The notes: a model not told the origin generated them from the letters alone. Positions 1 through 9,260 are shown, counted from the first letter of the stretch. The stretch is DNA of 32,206 nt from Cyclobacteriaceae bacterium (GCA_025350305.1 JANXYC010000014.1:1-32206); one strand, 5' to 3'. Numbers and translations are program-made.

Positions 1-1756
1 CAACAAATCGCCCACCTCGGCAGTTGGGAAATTAATTTCGGGACCGGAATTTCCACAATGTCTGATGAAGCATGCAGAATCTATGGACTCTCTCCAGGAG
101 AAAATATACGCTCCTACGAATCCTGGATATCCTTCCTGCATCCCGATGATTTGGAAGACGTGAGACAACTAATAAAAAGCACTCATCAAACTTTAGGAAA
201 CGCGAAATTAAACTATCGCATTGTTCTACGAGACGGGACCATCAAGTACCTGTATTCTGAAACAAAGTTTGAATTCGACCAGGATACTAAGCCAATAGGC
301 TTGACCGGGATAACCCTCGATGTGACACAGCTTAAAATGGCAGAACAGAACATTGAGTTTGACCGTAATAACCTAGTCTCACTGATCAATAATACGAACG
401 ATTTAATATGGAGGCGTTGATACAAATTTTAACTTGATCACTTCCAATCATGCGTTTGATGAATTGATCAAGCGCCGAACAGGGAAACCAATTGCAAAAG
501 GAGAAAATGTTCTGGCACCGGGATTCAATGAAGCTCGATTGCAACAATTTAAATCACTGTATAGCCGCGCTTTTTCAGGAGAAACATTTACAGAAATTGA
601 ATACACGGATTCTCCTGCTGAATTCTGGTCAGAAATTTCCTATTATCCTATCCGCAAAGGAGAGGAAGTCATCGGAACAGCTTGCTTTGCTCGCGATATC
701 ACTGAAAAAAAGAAAGCGGAAAAATTAATCAGGGATGAACGTATATTATTAAGGACATTAGTGGATAACCTTCCCATCAACGTTTACACAAAAGACATCC
801 ATTCACGAAAAACATTGGCCAACAGAGCTGACTATGAGTTCATGGGCGCCACGTGCGAAGAAGACGTGCTCGGAAAAGACGATTACACGTTTTTTCCGTC
901 AGAATTAGCTAGAAGAGCAATAATTGAGGAACATCAAATATTTGTGACCGGCCAACCCATCATAAACGAAGAAGAATGTCATACAAGAAATGGTCGAGAT
1001 GTCTGGTTTCTTAAATCTAAAATTCCTTTGAGAAATGAGGACAATAAAATTGTTGGCCTGGTCGGAATCAGTTATGATATTACGAGTCGAAAAGAGATCG
1101 AAGAACAAATTAAAAACAGCGAGGAAAAAAGAAGACTGATCATGAATGCGGCTATTGATGCTATTATTTGCATTGATGTAAACGGAGTTATTACTTTCTG
1201 GAATCCACAAGCTGAAAAAATATTTGGGTGGAAAGCAGCGGAGGCGATTGGTCGCTTATTGTCGGACCTTATCATTCCGGAAACCTATCGGGAAAGGCAC
1301 ATCAAGGATCTTGAAAATTATTTGAAAACAGGAACCGGTCCTGTATTGAATTTATTGTTGGAGCTATCGGCCATCAATCGGGAGAATAAACAATTTCCGA
1401 TCGAGCTCACGATTCTGCCGATCAAACAGGGACAAGAAGAATTCTTTTGCGCTTTTATCAGGGACATCACGGAACGTACGAATGCTATACAAGCCATCAG
1501 AACACAAAATGCGAAATTGCGGGAAATTGCATGGACCCAATCTCATTCCGTCAGAGCCCCGTTAGCCCGTATTATGGGGCTGACAAGTTTGTTGACTGAT
1601 TATTCACTGGGAAAAGAAGACTTAGCTGAAATTATGAGTCATTTAGTAAATTCAGGCAAAGAACTTGATGATGTAATCAGGGCAATTGTGAGAAAAACGG
1701 AGCAGGTGGAAATCGAGGAAGTCCTGCAAAAAACAGACCCTACCGGTCACCCATGA
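1..1756 (+). pseudogene. Multi-PAS sensor protein with HisKA-like tail, 5'-truncated by window and frameshifted
   Basis: The gene enters from the left edge in frame 1 (first residues QQIAHLGSWEI, a typical PAS_3 start) and reads to a TGA at 418-420. The same protein continues in frame 2 from about 416. Dropping one G at 413-414 restores IWSVDTNFNLITSN, so this is one gene with a 1-nt insertion. About four PAS modules can be counted, ending near 340 (GITLDVTQ), 705 (ARDITEKKKAE), 1095 (GISYDITSRKEIEE) and 1480 (IRDITERT). The C-terminus (about 1500-1700) has a DHp-like segment, QSHSVRAPLARIMGL, containing a plausible phospho-acceptor His, and then stops with no HATPase_c domain. Such HATPase-less PAS proteins are common in Bacteroidota. 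The role is presumably signal sensing; the ligand is unknown. The frameshift may be a real mutation or a sequencing error. The family call is solid; pseudogene status is uncertain. Confidence 0.82.
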
Positions 1757-1791
1757 TCATTTTTGATATTGGCGTTGAGGCGTAAGCGTTA

Positions 1792-3345
1792 TCACCTCCG
1801 GTGCATCTCGTCATTCATTTGATAATCTGTCAGGAGGTACACGTCAAAATACCGCACCAACTTTCCTCCCCGCCTATTCTCAAAACTGTGCAACAATTCA
1901 ACGGAAGTAAAATACAGGCGATAGGTTTCATCCATGTTCACCTGATAATTACTGGGAATAATGCATAACGCACGCTCACCTCTTTGCAAGGAAGGACGAT
2001 TCCTATTCAACCAGTAATACTGATGAAGGTCGGTGACATCCCCAACTCCGACGAGCGGCAGGTGCAACGGCAATGCAACATAATAATCGAGATGCGCAGC
2101 AGGGAACCATTTATGCGAAACGATCTTTATGTCCTGTGGCAAGACTTTATTCTTTTTCTGCTCCTCCATCCAAGGCTGGAAGTCGTTGGCAAATTGTTTC
2201 CAGCCATACATGTCGAGCGTAAAGTCTCCGTCACCATAGCGCAGCTTTTCATGCGAGCCAAAAGTGCCGGGATAAAACTTTATCAGGAGCGTAGCCGCTA
2301 ACAAAGCTGCCGCGATCAATGACACGCTGGCTTTCATCACAAGGGGAAGCCCGAAAGAGGAGGGTTTTGGTATTTTTTCGTCCAGATAAGCAGCCGCTAA
2401 AAATGACAAGATCATAAATCCCGGACCACTCCAATGCGGCAACATCGGATTGAACAATGACATGCCCGTGACCACTAGGATAATCGGTAACCCATTTAAA
2501 AGAACAAAGCGCAAAGCGGTACGATTCAGAAACTTCACCGATCTTAAGTTCCAGAGGGCGATGATGATGAGCACTGCGTTTATTGGATTGTTGTATAACA
2601 ATTGCCCGCCAATCGCCTGAAAAAAATAATCAAGATGAACCATGGATTCCTGAACAGCTACCCGTTCGCTGTGAAACCGGTAGGTAATAAAATTATTCTG
2701 AATATTCCACCAAATAATAGGGCTGATCGTGATACAAGTAACCAGCGCTGACAGGTACAATCCATAGCGTGTTAGAAGTTTTATTTTGAAAAACAAGATG
2801 TACAGACCAAGACCGAGCCACAAGAAAATACCGTGCACCTTACAGAGTACACACAGACCCGCGAGCAAGCCAAATAAAAGCCACTGTGAAAGATGAATGG
2901 TTTGGTGCCGGTCATCCATCTGTAGGATGGTAAACAGTACCCAAAGTGCCCCCAACCAAAAAACAACCTGTGGGCTGTCTGGTATGATGAAGGTGCCAGC
3001 GATGACCGATGTGTAAACACTGGTGTTGTAAAGAATGGCCGCCAGCCACCCGGTCTTTTCATTCTTCATGACTGTTCCTAGCCGGTAGGAAAAGAACGTA
3101 CCAAGCGCAGCACATACAATTGCCCCACAACGAATAAAAAATTCATGCGTGAATATCAGATTGCCTGTAAACAACCGGATGAGGATTCCAACGCCAGGGG
3201 GATGATCAAAATAATTAGGCTGGATATCCAAGGCGTACAAATAATAGTACACCTCATCGTTACTCAGCTCCAAAACAGAGGCCACGATCACGCGCACTGC
3301 TGTGGAAATCAAAATCAGATAGAGTACTCGTTTAAGCACACTCAA
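1792..3345 (-). CDS. GT39/ArnT-like membrane glycosyltransferase
   Basis: Predicted 517-residue polytopic membrane protein of the dolichyl-phosphate-mannose mannosyltransferase (PMT_2/ArnT, GT39) superfamily, which moves a sugar from a polyprenyl-phosphate donor onto a lipid or protein at the periplasmic face. The hallmark first loop is clear: an acidic DE pair at residues 30-31 followed by YYYLYALD and FDHPP at 46-50. About ten hydrophobic segments follow, then a soluble C-terminal domain from roughly residue 370. No ATG lies near the N-terminus: the frame opens with TTG at 3345, and GTG at 3339 is an alternative. It is convergent with the PAS gene (35-bp gap) and divergent from the SUMF1-like gene. 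The acceptor cannot be told from sequence; lipid A, glycoprotein or exopolysaccharide are all possible. Confidence 0.85.
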   Translation of the reverse strand: MSVLKRVLYLILISTAVRVIVASVLELSNDEVYYYLYALDIQPNYFDHPPGVGILIRLFTGNLIFTHEFFIRCGAIVCAALGTFFSYRLGTVMKNEKTGWLAAILYNTSVYTSVIAGTFIIPDSPQVVFWLGALWVLFTILQMDDRHQTIHLSQWLLFGLLAGLCVLCKVHGIFLWLGLGLYILFFKIKLLTRYGLYLSALVTCITISPIIWWNIQNNFITYRFHSERVAVQESMVHLDYFFQAIGGQLLYNNPINAVLIIIALWNLRSVKFLNRTALRFVLLNGLPIILVVTGMSLFNPMLPHWSGPGFMILSFLAAAYLDEKIPKPSSFGLPLVMKASVSLIAAALLAATLLIKFYPGTFGSHEKLRYGDGDFTLDMYGWKQFANDFQPWMEEQKKNKVLPQDIKIVSHKWFPAAHLDYYVALPLHLPLVGVGDVTDLHQYYWLNRNRPSLQRGERALCIIPSNYQVNMDETYRLYFTSVELLHSFENRRGGKLVRYFDVYLLTDYQMNDEMHRR

Positions 3346-3353
3346 AGTAAGAG

Positions 3354-3370
3354 AATCTTTGGCAAAGATT
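3354..3370. promoter_or_regulatory. Perfect palindrome between divergent genes
   Basis: AATCTTTGGCAAAGATT is a perfect inverted repeat (8-bp arms, 1-nt centre) between the GT39 start and the SUMF1-like gene. Each arm reads AATCTTTG, one mismatch from the Bacteroidota -7 element TAnnTTTG on its own strand. It may be an operator or a symmetric divergent promoter; this is an inference from position. Confidence 0.35.
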
Positions 3371-3444
3371 GTTATGGATCCATTTACCGCAGTACCGCCA
3401 TCTTGGTATTTTTTATTTCAGTCTATAACAACTATATTTTAAGC

Positions 3445-4365
3445 ATGAGACATCACTGTTCATTGCCTGCCCTTCTTCTGATGGCAACGTTTACAACCGG
3501 ACAAGATTTCAAAACCTACGATCAAAAAATAGGCCCCTCGGTCAGTTTTAAAATGGTGACGATACCCGCTGGAAAATTTCAGATCGGAAGCAAAAGCATC
3601 TTGGCGGATCATGACGAAACTCCCCTTCGGGAAATTGAGCTATCCCCGTTCTGGTTGAGCGAACACGAAGTGACCTTTGAAGAATGGGACCTCTATTTCA
3701 ACGATATGTCATTGCCGCAGAGTAAAACCATCGATGGCGTTACCCGTGCCACTCCTCAATACATCGACCTCACCTGGGGCATGGGCCGTGATGGGAAGCA
3801 TCCCGACAACAGCATGAGCCAGCAAGCGACGATGATGTATTGCAAATGGCTTTACACAAAGACGGGTTTTTTTTATCGATTACCAACGGAAGCTGAATGG
3901 GAATATGCCTGCAAAGCAGGAGATAATGCGGTCGCGCCCGGGCTGGAGGTCCTCAAAACTTCCGGTTACTTTAAGGATAACGCAGACGGCAAGTTTCATC
4001 ACGTAAAAGAAAAAAAACCGAATACCTGGGGGTTATATGATATGTTGGGCAACCTAAGTGAATGGACAATCGATCAATACGAACCCAACTATTATTCCAC
4101 GATCAAAAATAATGATCCCATTACCACCCCCGGCCCAAAGTATCCCCGTACCGCTCGGGGCGGTTCGTTCCTGGATCCCGCCACTCAACTTCGTTGCAGC
4201 AATCGAATTCCGTCTGATCCAACATGGAACCAACGCGATCCGCAAATTCCCAAGAGCCGGTGGTGGCTTACCGACGGGATGTTCGTTGGGTTTCGAGTCG
4301 TTCGCCCCGTAAAACAACCTTCCAGGGAAGAAATTGAAAAATTTTATGATCTGTATCTGAAATAA
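3445..4365 (+). CDS. Secreted SUMF1/FGE-fold protein (formylglycine-generating-enzyme family), likely non-FGE
   Basis: 306 residues from ATG 3445. This start gives a signal peptide (MRHHCSLPALLLMATFTTG) and avoids a long non-homologous extension upstream. The FGE-sulfatase fold is shown by RLPTEAEWEYA (145-155), NTWGLYDMLGNLSEW (193-207), RTARGGSF (235-242) and the closing MFVGFRVVRP (279-288). True formylglycine-generating enzymes have a Cys pair shortly after the RGGS motif; here the segment reads FLDPATQLRCSNR with only one Cys, in a position outside that pair. It is therefore unlikely to convert sulfatase cysteines. Related Bacteroidota proteins act in envelope processes such as gliding/secretion. 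A Gfo/Idh/MocA gene follows 73 bp downstream on the same strand. A TATATTTT box ends 4 nt before the ATG. The precise function is unknown. Confidence 0.83.
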   Translation: MRHHCSLPALLLMATFTTGQDFKTYDQKIGPSVSFKMVTIPAGKFQIGSKSILADHDETPLREIELSPFWLSEHEVTFEEWDLYFNDMSLPQSKTIDGVTRATPQYIDLTWGMGRDGKHPDNSMSQQATMMYCKWLYTKTGFFYRLPTEAEWEYACKAGDNAVAPGLEVLKTSGYFKDNADGKFHHVKEKKPNTWGLYDMLGNLSEWTIDQYEPNYYSTIKNNDPITTPGPKYPRTARGGSFLDPATQLRCSNRIPSDPTWNQRDPQIPKSRWWLTDGMFVGFRVVRPVKQPSREEIEKFYDLYLK

Positions 4366-4438
4366 TCATCACCTGCTGTGAAAAGTGTATTTTTATAATG
4401 GTTACGAAAGGGACTATCCAATAAAAAAATAAAAACCT

Positions 4439-5785
4439 ATGAAAACCTTCATTCCCACCCGCAGAGATTTTATCAAACAAACCACACTGGCAGCAGGCTC
4501 CTTGATGGCGATGCCTCTCGTTTCGAATGCAGAGTTTTTCAATTCGTCTGCCGATGACTCGATCAAGGTTGCATTGATCGGTTGCGGCGGTCGTGGCACA
4601 GGGGCAGCCATGCAGGCACTCCTCACAAAGCAGAATGTAAAACTCGTAGCCATGGCCGATGCTTTTCGCGACCGGCTGGATGACTGCTATAAAAATTTAA
4701 TGTCGAACGATTTAAGTGATTGGTCAGGCGCCGCAGGTAATGTCAAGGATAAAGTTAAGGTTACCGAGGAGACTAAATTTACAGGCTTTGATGCCTATAA
4801 AAAAGCGATCGCTTTAGCGGATGTGGTAATTCTTGCTACACCTCCCGGCTTTCGGCCAATCCATTTTGAAGAGGCCGTGAATCAGGGCAAACACATCTTT
4901 ATGGAAAAACCGGTTGCCACGGATCCGGCTGGAATAAAACGGGTGCTGGAAGCAGCAGCGATCGCAAAACAAAAGAAATTGAATGTCGTGGTGGGTTTGC
5001 AGCGTCATTACCAAAACTCCTATCTCGAACTTTACAAACGCTTAAAAGACGGTATGATTGGTGAGATTGTTTCTGCCCAGGCATGGTGGAACAATGAGGG
5101 CGTATGGGTCAACATGCGTCAGCCTGCCCAGACGGAAATGGAATACCAAATGCGTAACTGGTATTATTTCAACTGGCTTTGCGGTGACCATATCACCGAA
5201 CAGCACATTCACAATATTGATGTGGTTAACTGGTTTAAGGGGGCCTACCCGGTGAAAGCCCAGGGCATGGGCGGACGCGAGGTAAGGAAAGGAAAGGAGT
5301 TTGGAGAAATTTTTGATCACCATTATGTTGAATTTCAATATGCGGACGGCAGCGTTCTCAACAGCCAGTGCCGTCACATCAAAGGCACCATGAGCAAAGT
5401 GGATGAACAGATTGTGGGTACGAAAGGCACCATTTATTGCGGTGCGATGAACATCAACGACCGCAAAGGAAACGTGCTGTATCAATTTGATAAAGCCAGG
5501 GAAAACAATCCTTACCAGACGGAGCACGATGAACTTTTTGCTGCTATTGCCAAAGGTGAATACAAATTTGCTGATGCAGAGAATGGAGCAAAAAGTACTA
5601 TGACCGCCATCCTCGGCCGCATGGCCACGTATTCCGGACAAGTGCTGGAGTTTGACAAGACACTTAACTCCGGGATTTCGTTGCAACCTTCACGCTACAC
5701 CTGGGATGCAGATATGCCCTCAAAGCCCGATGCCAATGGGTTTTATCTCATCGCCGTGCCCGGAGTGACTAAGTATTTTTCTTAA
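4439..5785 (+). CDS. Tat-exported Gfo/Idh/MocA family oxidoreductase
   Basis: 448 residues. The N-terminus carries a twin-arginine signal (TRRDFIKQ, Arg 8-9) followed by a short hydrophobic stretch, so the protein is probably exported folded with its NAD(P) cofactor. The Rossmann motif is GCGGRG (48-53). The family EKP motif, with its catalytic Lys, is at 156-158, and HIHNID at 256-261 provides the second conserved His/Asp site. The length and layout fit the Bacteroidota periplasmic Gfo/Idh group, which acts on sugars or sugar-derived compounds by NAD(P)-dependent oxidation or reduction, sometimes as redox-neutral glycosidases. The substrate cannot be assigned. It lies downstream of a SUMF1-fold gene and may share its transcript. 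A perfect hairpin follows 16 bp after the stop codon. Confidence 0.9.
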   Translation: MKTFIPTRRDFIKQTTLAAGSLMAMPLVSNAEFFNSSADDSIKVALIGCGGRGTGAAMQALLTKQNVKLVAMADAFRDRLDDCYKNLMSNDLSDWSGAAGNVKDKVKVTEETKFTGFDAYKKAIALADVVILATPPGFRPIHFEEAVNQGKHIFMEKPVATDPAGIKRVLEAAAIAKQKKLNVVVGLQRHYQNSYLELYKRLKDGMIGEIVSAQAWWNNEGVWVNMRQPAQTEMEYQMRNWYYFNWLCGDHITEQHIHNIDVVNWFKGAYPVKAQGMGGREVRKGKEFGEIFDHHYVEFQYADGSVLNSQCRHIKGTMSKVDEQIVGTKGTIYCGAMNINDRKGNVLYQFDKARENNPYQTEHDELFAAIAKGEYKFADAENGAKSTMTAILGRMATYSGQVLEFDKTLNSGISLQPSRYTWDADMPSKPDANGFYLIAVPGVTKYFS

Positions 5786-5801
5786 TCGAACGATGGCAAC
5801 A

Positions 5802-5831
5802 AATTGCCACGGGTTAAAACCCGTGGCAATT
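5802..5831 (+). terminator. Perfect 14-bp-arm hairpin after the oxidoreductase gene
   Basis: The 30-bp perfect inverted repeat has arms AATTGCCACGGGTT and AACCCGTGGCAATT around a 2-nt centre, and begins 16 bp after the Gfo/Idh stop codon. There is no T-run after it. It could act as a terminator or be a dispersed palindromic repeat of the kind also seen at 16302 and 20292. Confidence 0.5.
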
Positions 5832-5879
5832 CTGTGACCGCACTGCGTCTTAGCACACAAGAAATTATTCATAAACTTT

Positions 5880-5934
5880 TAACTTTGCGACCTTTGCGTA
5901 ATTTGCCTCGGCGCCCTCCGCGGTCAAACGACAG
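5880..5934 (+). promoter_or_regulatory. TAACTTTG promoter-like box inside low-complexity repeat-like DNA
   Basis: TAACTTTG at 5880-5887 matches the Bacteroidota -7 consensus TAnnTTTG and lies 73 bp before the plsC start. The following stretch (TTTGCGACCTTTGCG, then a GC-rich tail to about 5934) resembles the 'CTTTGCG...GCGGTCAAA' intergenic repeats I associate with environmental Bacteroidota, so the match may be fortuitous. Confidence 0.3.
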
Positions 5935-5960
5935 GTAAGAAACATGACTAAATCGTACAC

Positions 5961-6704
5961 GTGAATTTTATTCGCAAAGTATTTAATAAACTCTACATCG
6001 CCTGGGTGTTATTTGTCTTCACCTTTTTCATGATCCTGTACCTGCCGGGCATCCTGCTGCCATTCCTTTTCGGCGAGAAATACGGAACCATCAGTTACCA
6101 ATTCCTAAAACTGTGGTCGTGGACGTTTAGTAAACTTAATTTCATACCGTACGAAATCACCGGGAAAGAAAATATTCAAACCGGCAAGACCTATATCTAC
6201 ATCAGTAACCATACCTCCTACCTGGATATCCCCGGTGTTTGTTTGACAGTGCCTACCCAAATCCGGCCGCTGGCAAAAAAAGAACTTAAGAAAATCCCGG
6301 TCTTCGGGTGGATCGCGAAGAATGCCGCAATCATAGTGGACCGCTCAAGCAACGAGAGCCGCAGAAAAAGCATGGACCACTTAAAAGATGTTTTGAAGCG
6401 GGGCATCTCCATTTTGATTTTCCCGGAAGGCACACAAAATCGCTCTGCTGAACCTCTACAGCCTTTTTACGATGGTGCCTTTCGCATCGCCATTGAAATG
6501 CAGCAACCCGTTTTGCCGATGGTCATTCTGGGCGCTGGCCGGCTGATGCCACCCAAACAGTTTATCATCATGGCTGGTAAAATTAAAATCACCGTACTGG
6601 AGGAAATTCCAACAGCGGGGATGAAACTCGCTGATCTTCCGGCCTTAAAAGAAAAAGTGATTAACGTGATGACGGTTGCGATCAAGTCTTATTCTACAAA
6701 ATGA
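5961..6704 (+). CDS. plsC: 1-acyl-sn-glycerol-3-phosphate acyltransferase
   Basis: 247-residue PlsC/AGPAT family enzyme that acylates lysophosphatidic acid to phosphatidic acid at the inner membrane. An N-terminal hydrophobic segment spans about residues 10-38. The catalytic HX4D motif is NHTSYLD (His 84, Asp 89) and the substrate-binding FPEGT motif is at 154-158, followed by QNRS. The frame opens with GTG at 5961; no in-frame ATG sits nearby. The stop codon overlaps the crcB start by ATGA (6701-6704), so the two are translationally coupled. The family contains related lyso-lipid acyltransferases, so the exact acceptor is inferred. Confidence 0.9.
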   Translation: MNFIRKVFNKLYIAWVLFVFTFFMILYLPGILLPFLFGEKYGTISYQFLKLWSWTFSKLNFIPYEITGKENIQTGKTYIYISNHTSYLDIPGVCLTVPTQIRPLAKKELKKIPVFGWIAKNAAIIVDRSSNESRRKSMDHLKDVLKRGISILIFPEGTQNRSAEPLQPFYDGAFRIAIEMQQPVLPMVILGAGRLMPPKQFIIMAGKIKITVLEEIPTAGMKLADLPALKEKVINVMTVAIKSYSTK

Positions 6705-7075
6705 AATCACTTCTTCTCATATTTCTCGGTGGCGGCCTGGGTAGTGTAATGCGATTTTCACTAAGCAAGTGGATCAGTTCTTTACACAGTCATCATTTCC
6801 CATGGGGCACGCTCGTAGTCAATGTTGTGGCCTGCTTTGCGTTAGGCTGGATCATCGGGTTGGCCGATCACAAGCACATCATTTCACCTTCCGCCCGCTT
6901 GTTCTGGACCGTGGGCTTCTGCGGAGGGTTCAGCACATTTTCTACCTTCAGTAATGAGACACTTTATCTTTTACAAAGTGGGTTTACCGCTTCCCTGGTA
7001 CTCTACATTACCCTTAGTTTATTGCTTTGTGTTGCCGCTGTTTTTGGAGGACTCTATTTGGGAGAACATCTCTGA
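6701..7075 (+). CDS. crcB: Fluoride ion channel CrcB/Fluc
   Basis: 124-residue four-helix membrane protein that exports fluoride as a dual-topology dimer. The family features are visible: an N-terminal GGGLGSVMRF loop, WGTLVVNVVACFALG in the second helix with the conserved Asn, and GFCGGFSTFSTFSNE in the third helix carrying the Phe-box and the central break. The length is normal for the family. Its start overlaps the plsC stop (ATGA). I see no fluoride riboswitch in the 175 bp upstream of the pair. It ends 10 bp from the convergent TonB-receptor gene. Confidence 0.95.
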   Translation: MKSLLLIFLGGGLGSVMRFSLSKWISSLHSHHFPWGTLVVNVVACFALGWIIGLADHKHIISPSARLFWTVGFCGGFSTFSTFSNETLYLLQSGFTASLVLYITLSLLLCVAAVFGGLYLGEHL

Positions 7076-7085
7076 TTTGCTTGTA

Positions 7086-9260
7086 TCAAATCCGTATTCC
7101 TACCGATACAACAAACGACCTCCCATCCGATGACCACACTCCCGGGCCAGGATAGAAAGTCGGTCGCTTTATAAAGTAGTGTTTGTCGGTCACATTATTA
7201 ATGTTAAGGCGTCCCGTCAGCCGCTCAGACAATTTGAATGAAGCATTAATGTCCAGCAGTCCATAGCTGGGTACCAACCCGACTGCCCCATTGGCGGATG
7301 GTGTTTTAGTATTCAGGGCATCCGCATAACTTTTCCCAGTATAACTGTACAATAGAGAAAAACTCGACTTGTTAAATTTTATATTCAAGCCATTGCGGGT
7401 GATGACGGATGGTGCGGATTCTACGTTATTACCACGGATATCAATATTATTTTCTCCGGACCGAACGGCGCCCGCGGTATAACGCGCATTCATAAAAGCG
7501 GTAGAGGTGAAGACGGAGAAAGAAACCTGATTGCTGATGGGCAGCGCATATTCAGCAAACAATTCCAAGCCTTGCGTGAGCGAGTTGCCAATATTTGTAT
7601 GCAGCAAATAAAAATTTCCACCGGCGTCTTTTTCAGATAAAACACCCAGCCGGTTATTGTACTGGAGTTGAAAAAGACCTACATCCCATTGCAGTGATCG
7701 GGTTGATCCGCGAAAGCCCGCTTCAAAATTATATCCATAAGCGTCCTTTAGGTTCTTATCAGACTTTTCATAGACGGAAGCAGGAATGATATCTTTAAAA
7801 ATCACCGGACGGTATGCCTGCGACCAGCCGGCATAGAAATTACTATTTCCTTTTAATTGATACTCAGCATTGACACCCAACAGGGGGAAACTATGCTTGA
7901 TTGTATTCGGTACCTGACTTGGGTCATAATAGTTGATGGTCCCTGTCATATCCGATTGACCAAGTTCTACACGTACCCCAGGATTTATTGACAACTTCGA
8001 TGAGACCCTAAAATTATTTTCTATAAAAGCAGCGAAATTCTTTGTCTTGAAATGCAGGTCACGCCCAAAGCCGGGCTGACTCAGGGACAGATCAAAATCA
8101 CTTCCGGTAGTTCCTTTACCCAATTGCTGGCGGTGAAGATCATTGTTCATGATTTGCACACCAGCAACAAATGAACTTTGATATTGAAGCAAGGTATAAC
8201 GGTGCAGCAACCTCACTTCTGTTGTGTAACTGTTGAAATGATCAATATCCACCTGGCGGGCGGCATCCTGCAGCGTGATGGGATCAATCGCATCAGCGAC
8301 CGTAGCCTGTTTATCAAACTGAACGCTATTGCGACTTCCAAGCACCGCGGAAGTAGTGAGTGCCAGGCGAGTCTTATTCCCCAATTTCCAATCCAGATTA
8401 AGCGATGGAATAAAAATATCCGGGTTAAAATAATTCCGGGCCCGGGTGGACTGGCGGGGATTGGCTTGGAACATACTGTCGGTAAGGGGACCCGGAAGTT
8501 GATACACGTAATGAGTGTGCCCTAACTCCGCCTTCAGTTTGAGGTTGGCCGTTGGCGAATAGGATATCATGACCGACTCCGCGCCATAATCACTCCGGCT
8601 GTTGTCGCGATAGCCTTCTGAAACGCGTTTGTTTACATACGCATAGTATTCAACTTTGCCAATTCTTCCACTCGCGGCATTGTAGGTACTGAGCAAGCCA
8701 AACGAGCCGCCGGAGTTCACGGTTTCGAATGAAAACGCCTTCGTGCTGTCGGGTCGCTTGGTGATATAATTGAGCATACCACCAAACTGCGCGCCATATT
8801 GCAGCGAGCCTGTTCCGCGTACCAGTTGAATCCGTTCCACCGCCTCCATGGGTATGCTGTAATGACTTGCCGGATACCCATACATATCTGAATTGGTAAG
8901 CACACCGTTGGTGCGATTATTAAATTCCCAACCCCGGTGAGGGTCGAGCCCACGGGTGGAAATATTCATTTGATTTCCTGTGCCATCCATGTCATACACG
9001 AACACGCCCGGAACTTTTGCAAAAATTTGTCGCGGTGTTCTTTCAGCTATGTTGGCGTCTATGTTTTGAACGTTAATCACTTCATTTTTTTTCCCCGACC
9101 AGAGGTACGTGGCTTGCAGGGCCGGCAATCGCTCCATATCAAAAATACGGTGTGACTTGATAACTACTTCTTCGAGTTTTTTTGACTTGATTGAGTCTTG
9201 TTGCGCAAGAGCTATTTGCGTTAAAAGAATTGAAAAGCAAAGAATGTAAAACTGCTTCAT
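7086..9260 (-). CDS. TonB-dependent outer-membrane receptor (FecA-like)
   Basis: 724 residues. A signal peptide ends at ALAQQ (residues 17-21), followed by a TonB-box-like EEVVI (30-34). The plug domain includes VPGVFVYDMDGTGNQMNIS, a RGLDP motif and VERIQLVRGTGSLQYGA, then about 500 residues of beta-barrel closing with an aromatic C-terminal strand (SFVVSVGIRI). There is no N-terminal carboxypeptidase-D-like domain and no SusD partner, so it belongs to the siderophore/metal-type receptors rather than SusC. The plug resembles FecA-like receptors, which suggests ferric-siderophore or ferric-citrate uptake, but the ligand is not proven. The upstream gap of 214 bp to the haloperoxidase gene holds a family A repeat, so cotranscription is uncertain. 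No clear Fur box was found. Confidence 0.9.
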   Translation of the reverse strand: MKQFYILCFSILLTQIALAQQDSIKSKKLEEVVIKSHRIFDMERLPALQATYLWSGKKNEVINVQNIDANIAERTPRQIFAKVPGVFVYDMDGTGNQMNISTRGLDPHRGWEFNNRTNGVLTNSDMYGYPASHYSIPMEAVERIQLVRGTGSLQYGAQFGGMLNYITKRPDSTKAFSFETVNSGGSFGLLSTYNAASGRIGKVEYYAYVNKRVSEGYRDNSRSDYGAESVMISYSPTANLKLKAELGHTHYVYQLPGPLTDSMFQANPRQSTRARNYFNPDIFIPSLNLDWKLGNKTRLALTTSAVLGSRNSVQFDKQATVADAIDPITLQDAARQVDIDHFNSYTTEVRLLHRYTLLQYQSSFVAGVQIMNNDLHRQQLGKGTTGSDFDLSLSQPGFGRDLHFKTKNFAAFIENNFRVSSKLSINPGVRVELGQSDMTGTINYYDPSQVPNTIKHSFPLLGVNAEYQLKGNSNFYAGWSQAYRPVIFKDIIPASVYEKSDKNLKDAYGYNFEAGFRGSTRSLQWDVGLFQLQYNNRLGVLSEKDAGGNFYLLHTNIGNSLTQGLELFAEYALPISNQVSFSVFTSTAFMNARYTAGAVRSGENNIDIRGNNVESAPSVITRNGLNIKFNKSSFSLLYSYTGKSYADALNTKTPSANGAVGLVPSYGLLDINASFKLSERLTGRLNINNVTDKHYFIKRPTFYPGPGVWSSDGRSFVVSVGIRI

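Noticed and set aside
5042-5686. 214-residue minus-strand frame
   Set aside because: It is antisense to the well-supported Gfo/Idh/MocA gene and shows no domain.
5802-5831. CRISPR-like or riboswitch interpretation of the perfect hairpin
   Set aside because: It is a single palindrome without spacers or a conserved aptamer core, and is more simply a terminator or dispersed repeat.
5786-5960. Fluoride riboswitch upstream of plsC-crcB
   Set aside because: I looked for a fluoride (crcB motif) aptamer and saw no matching pseudoknot-type pattern; only a hairpin and low-complexity repeat are present.
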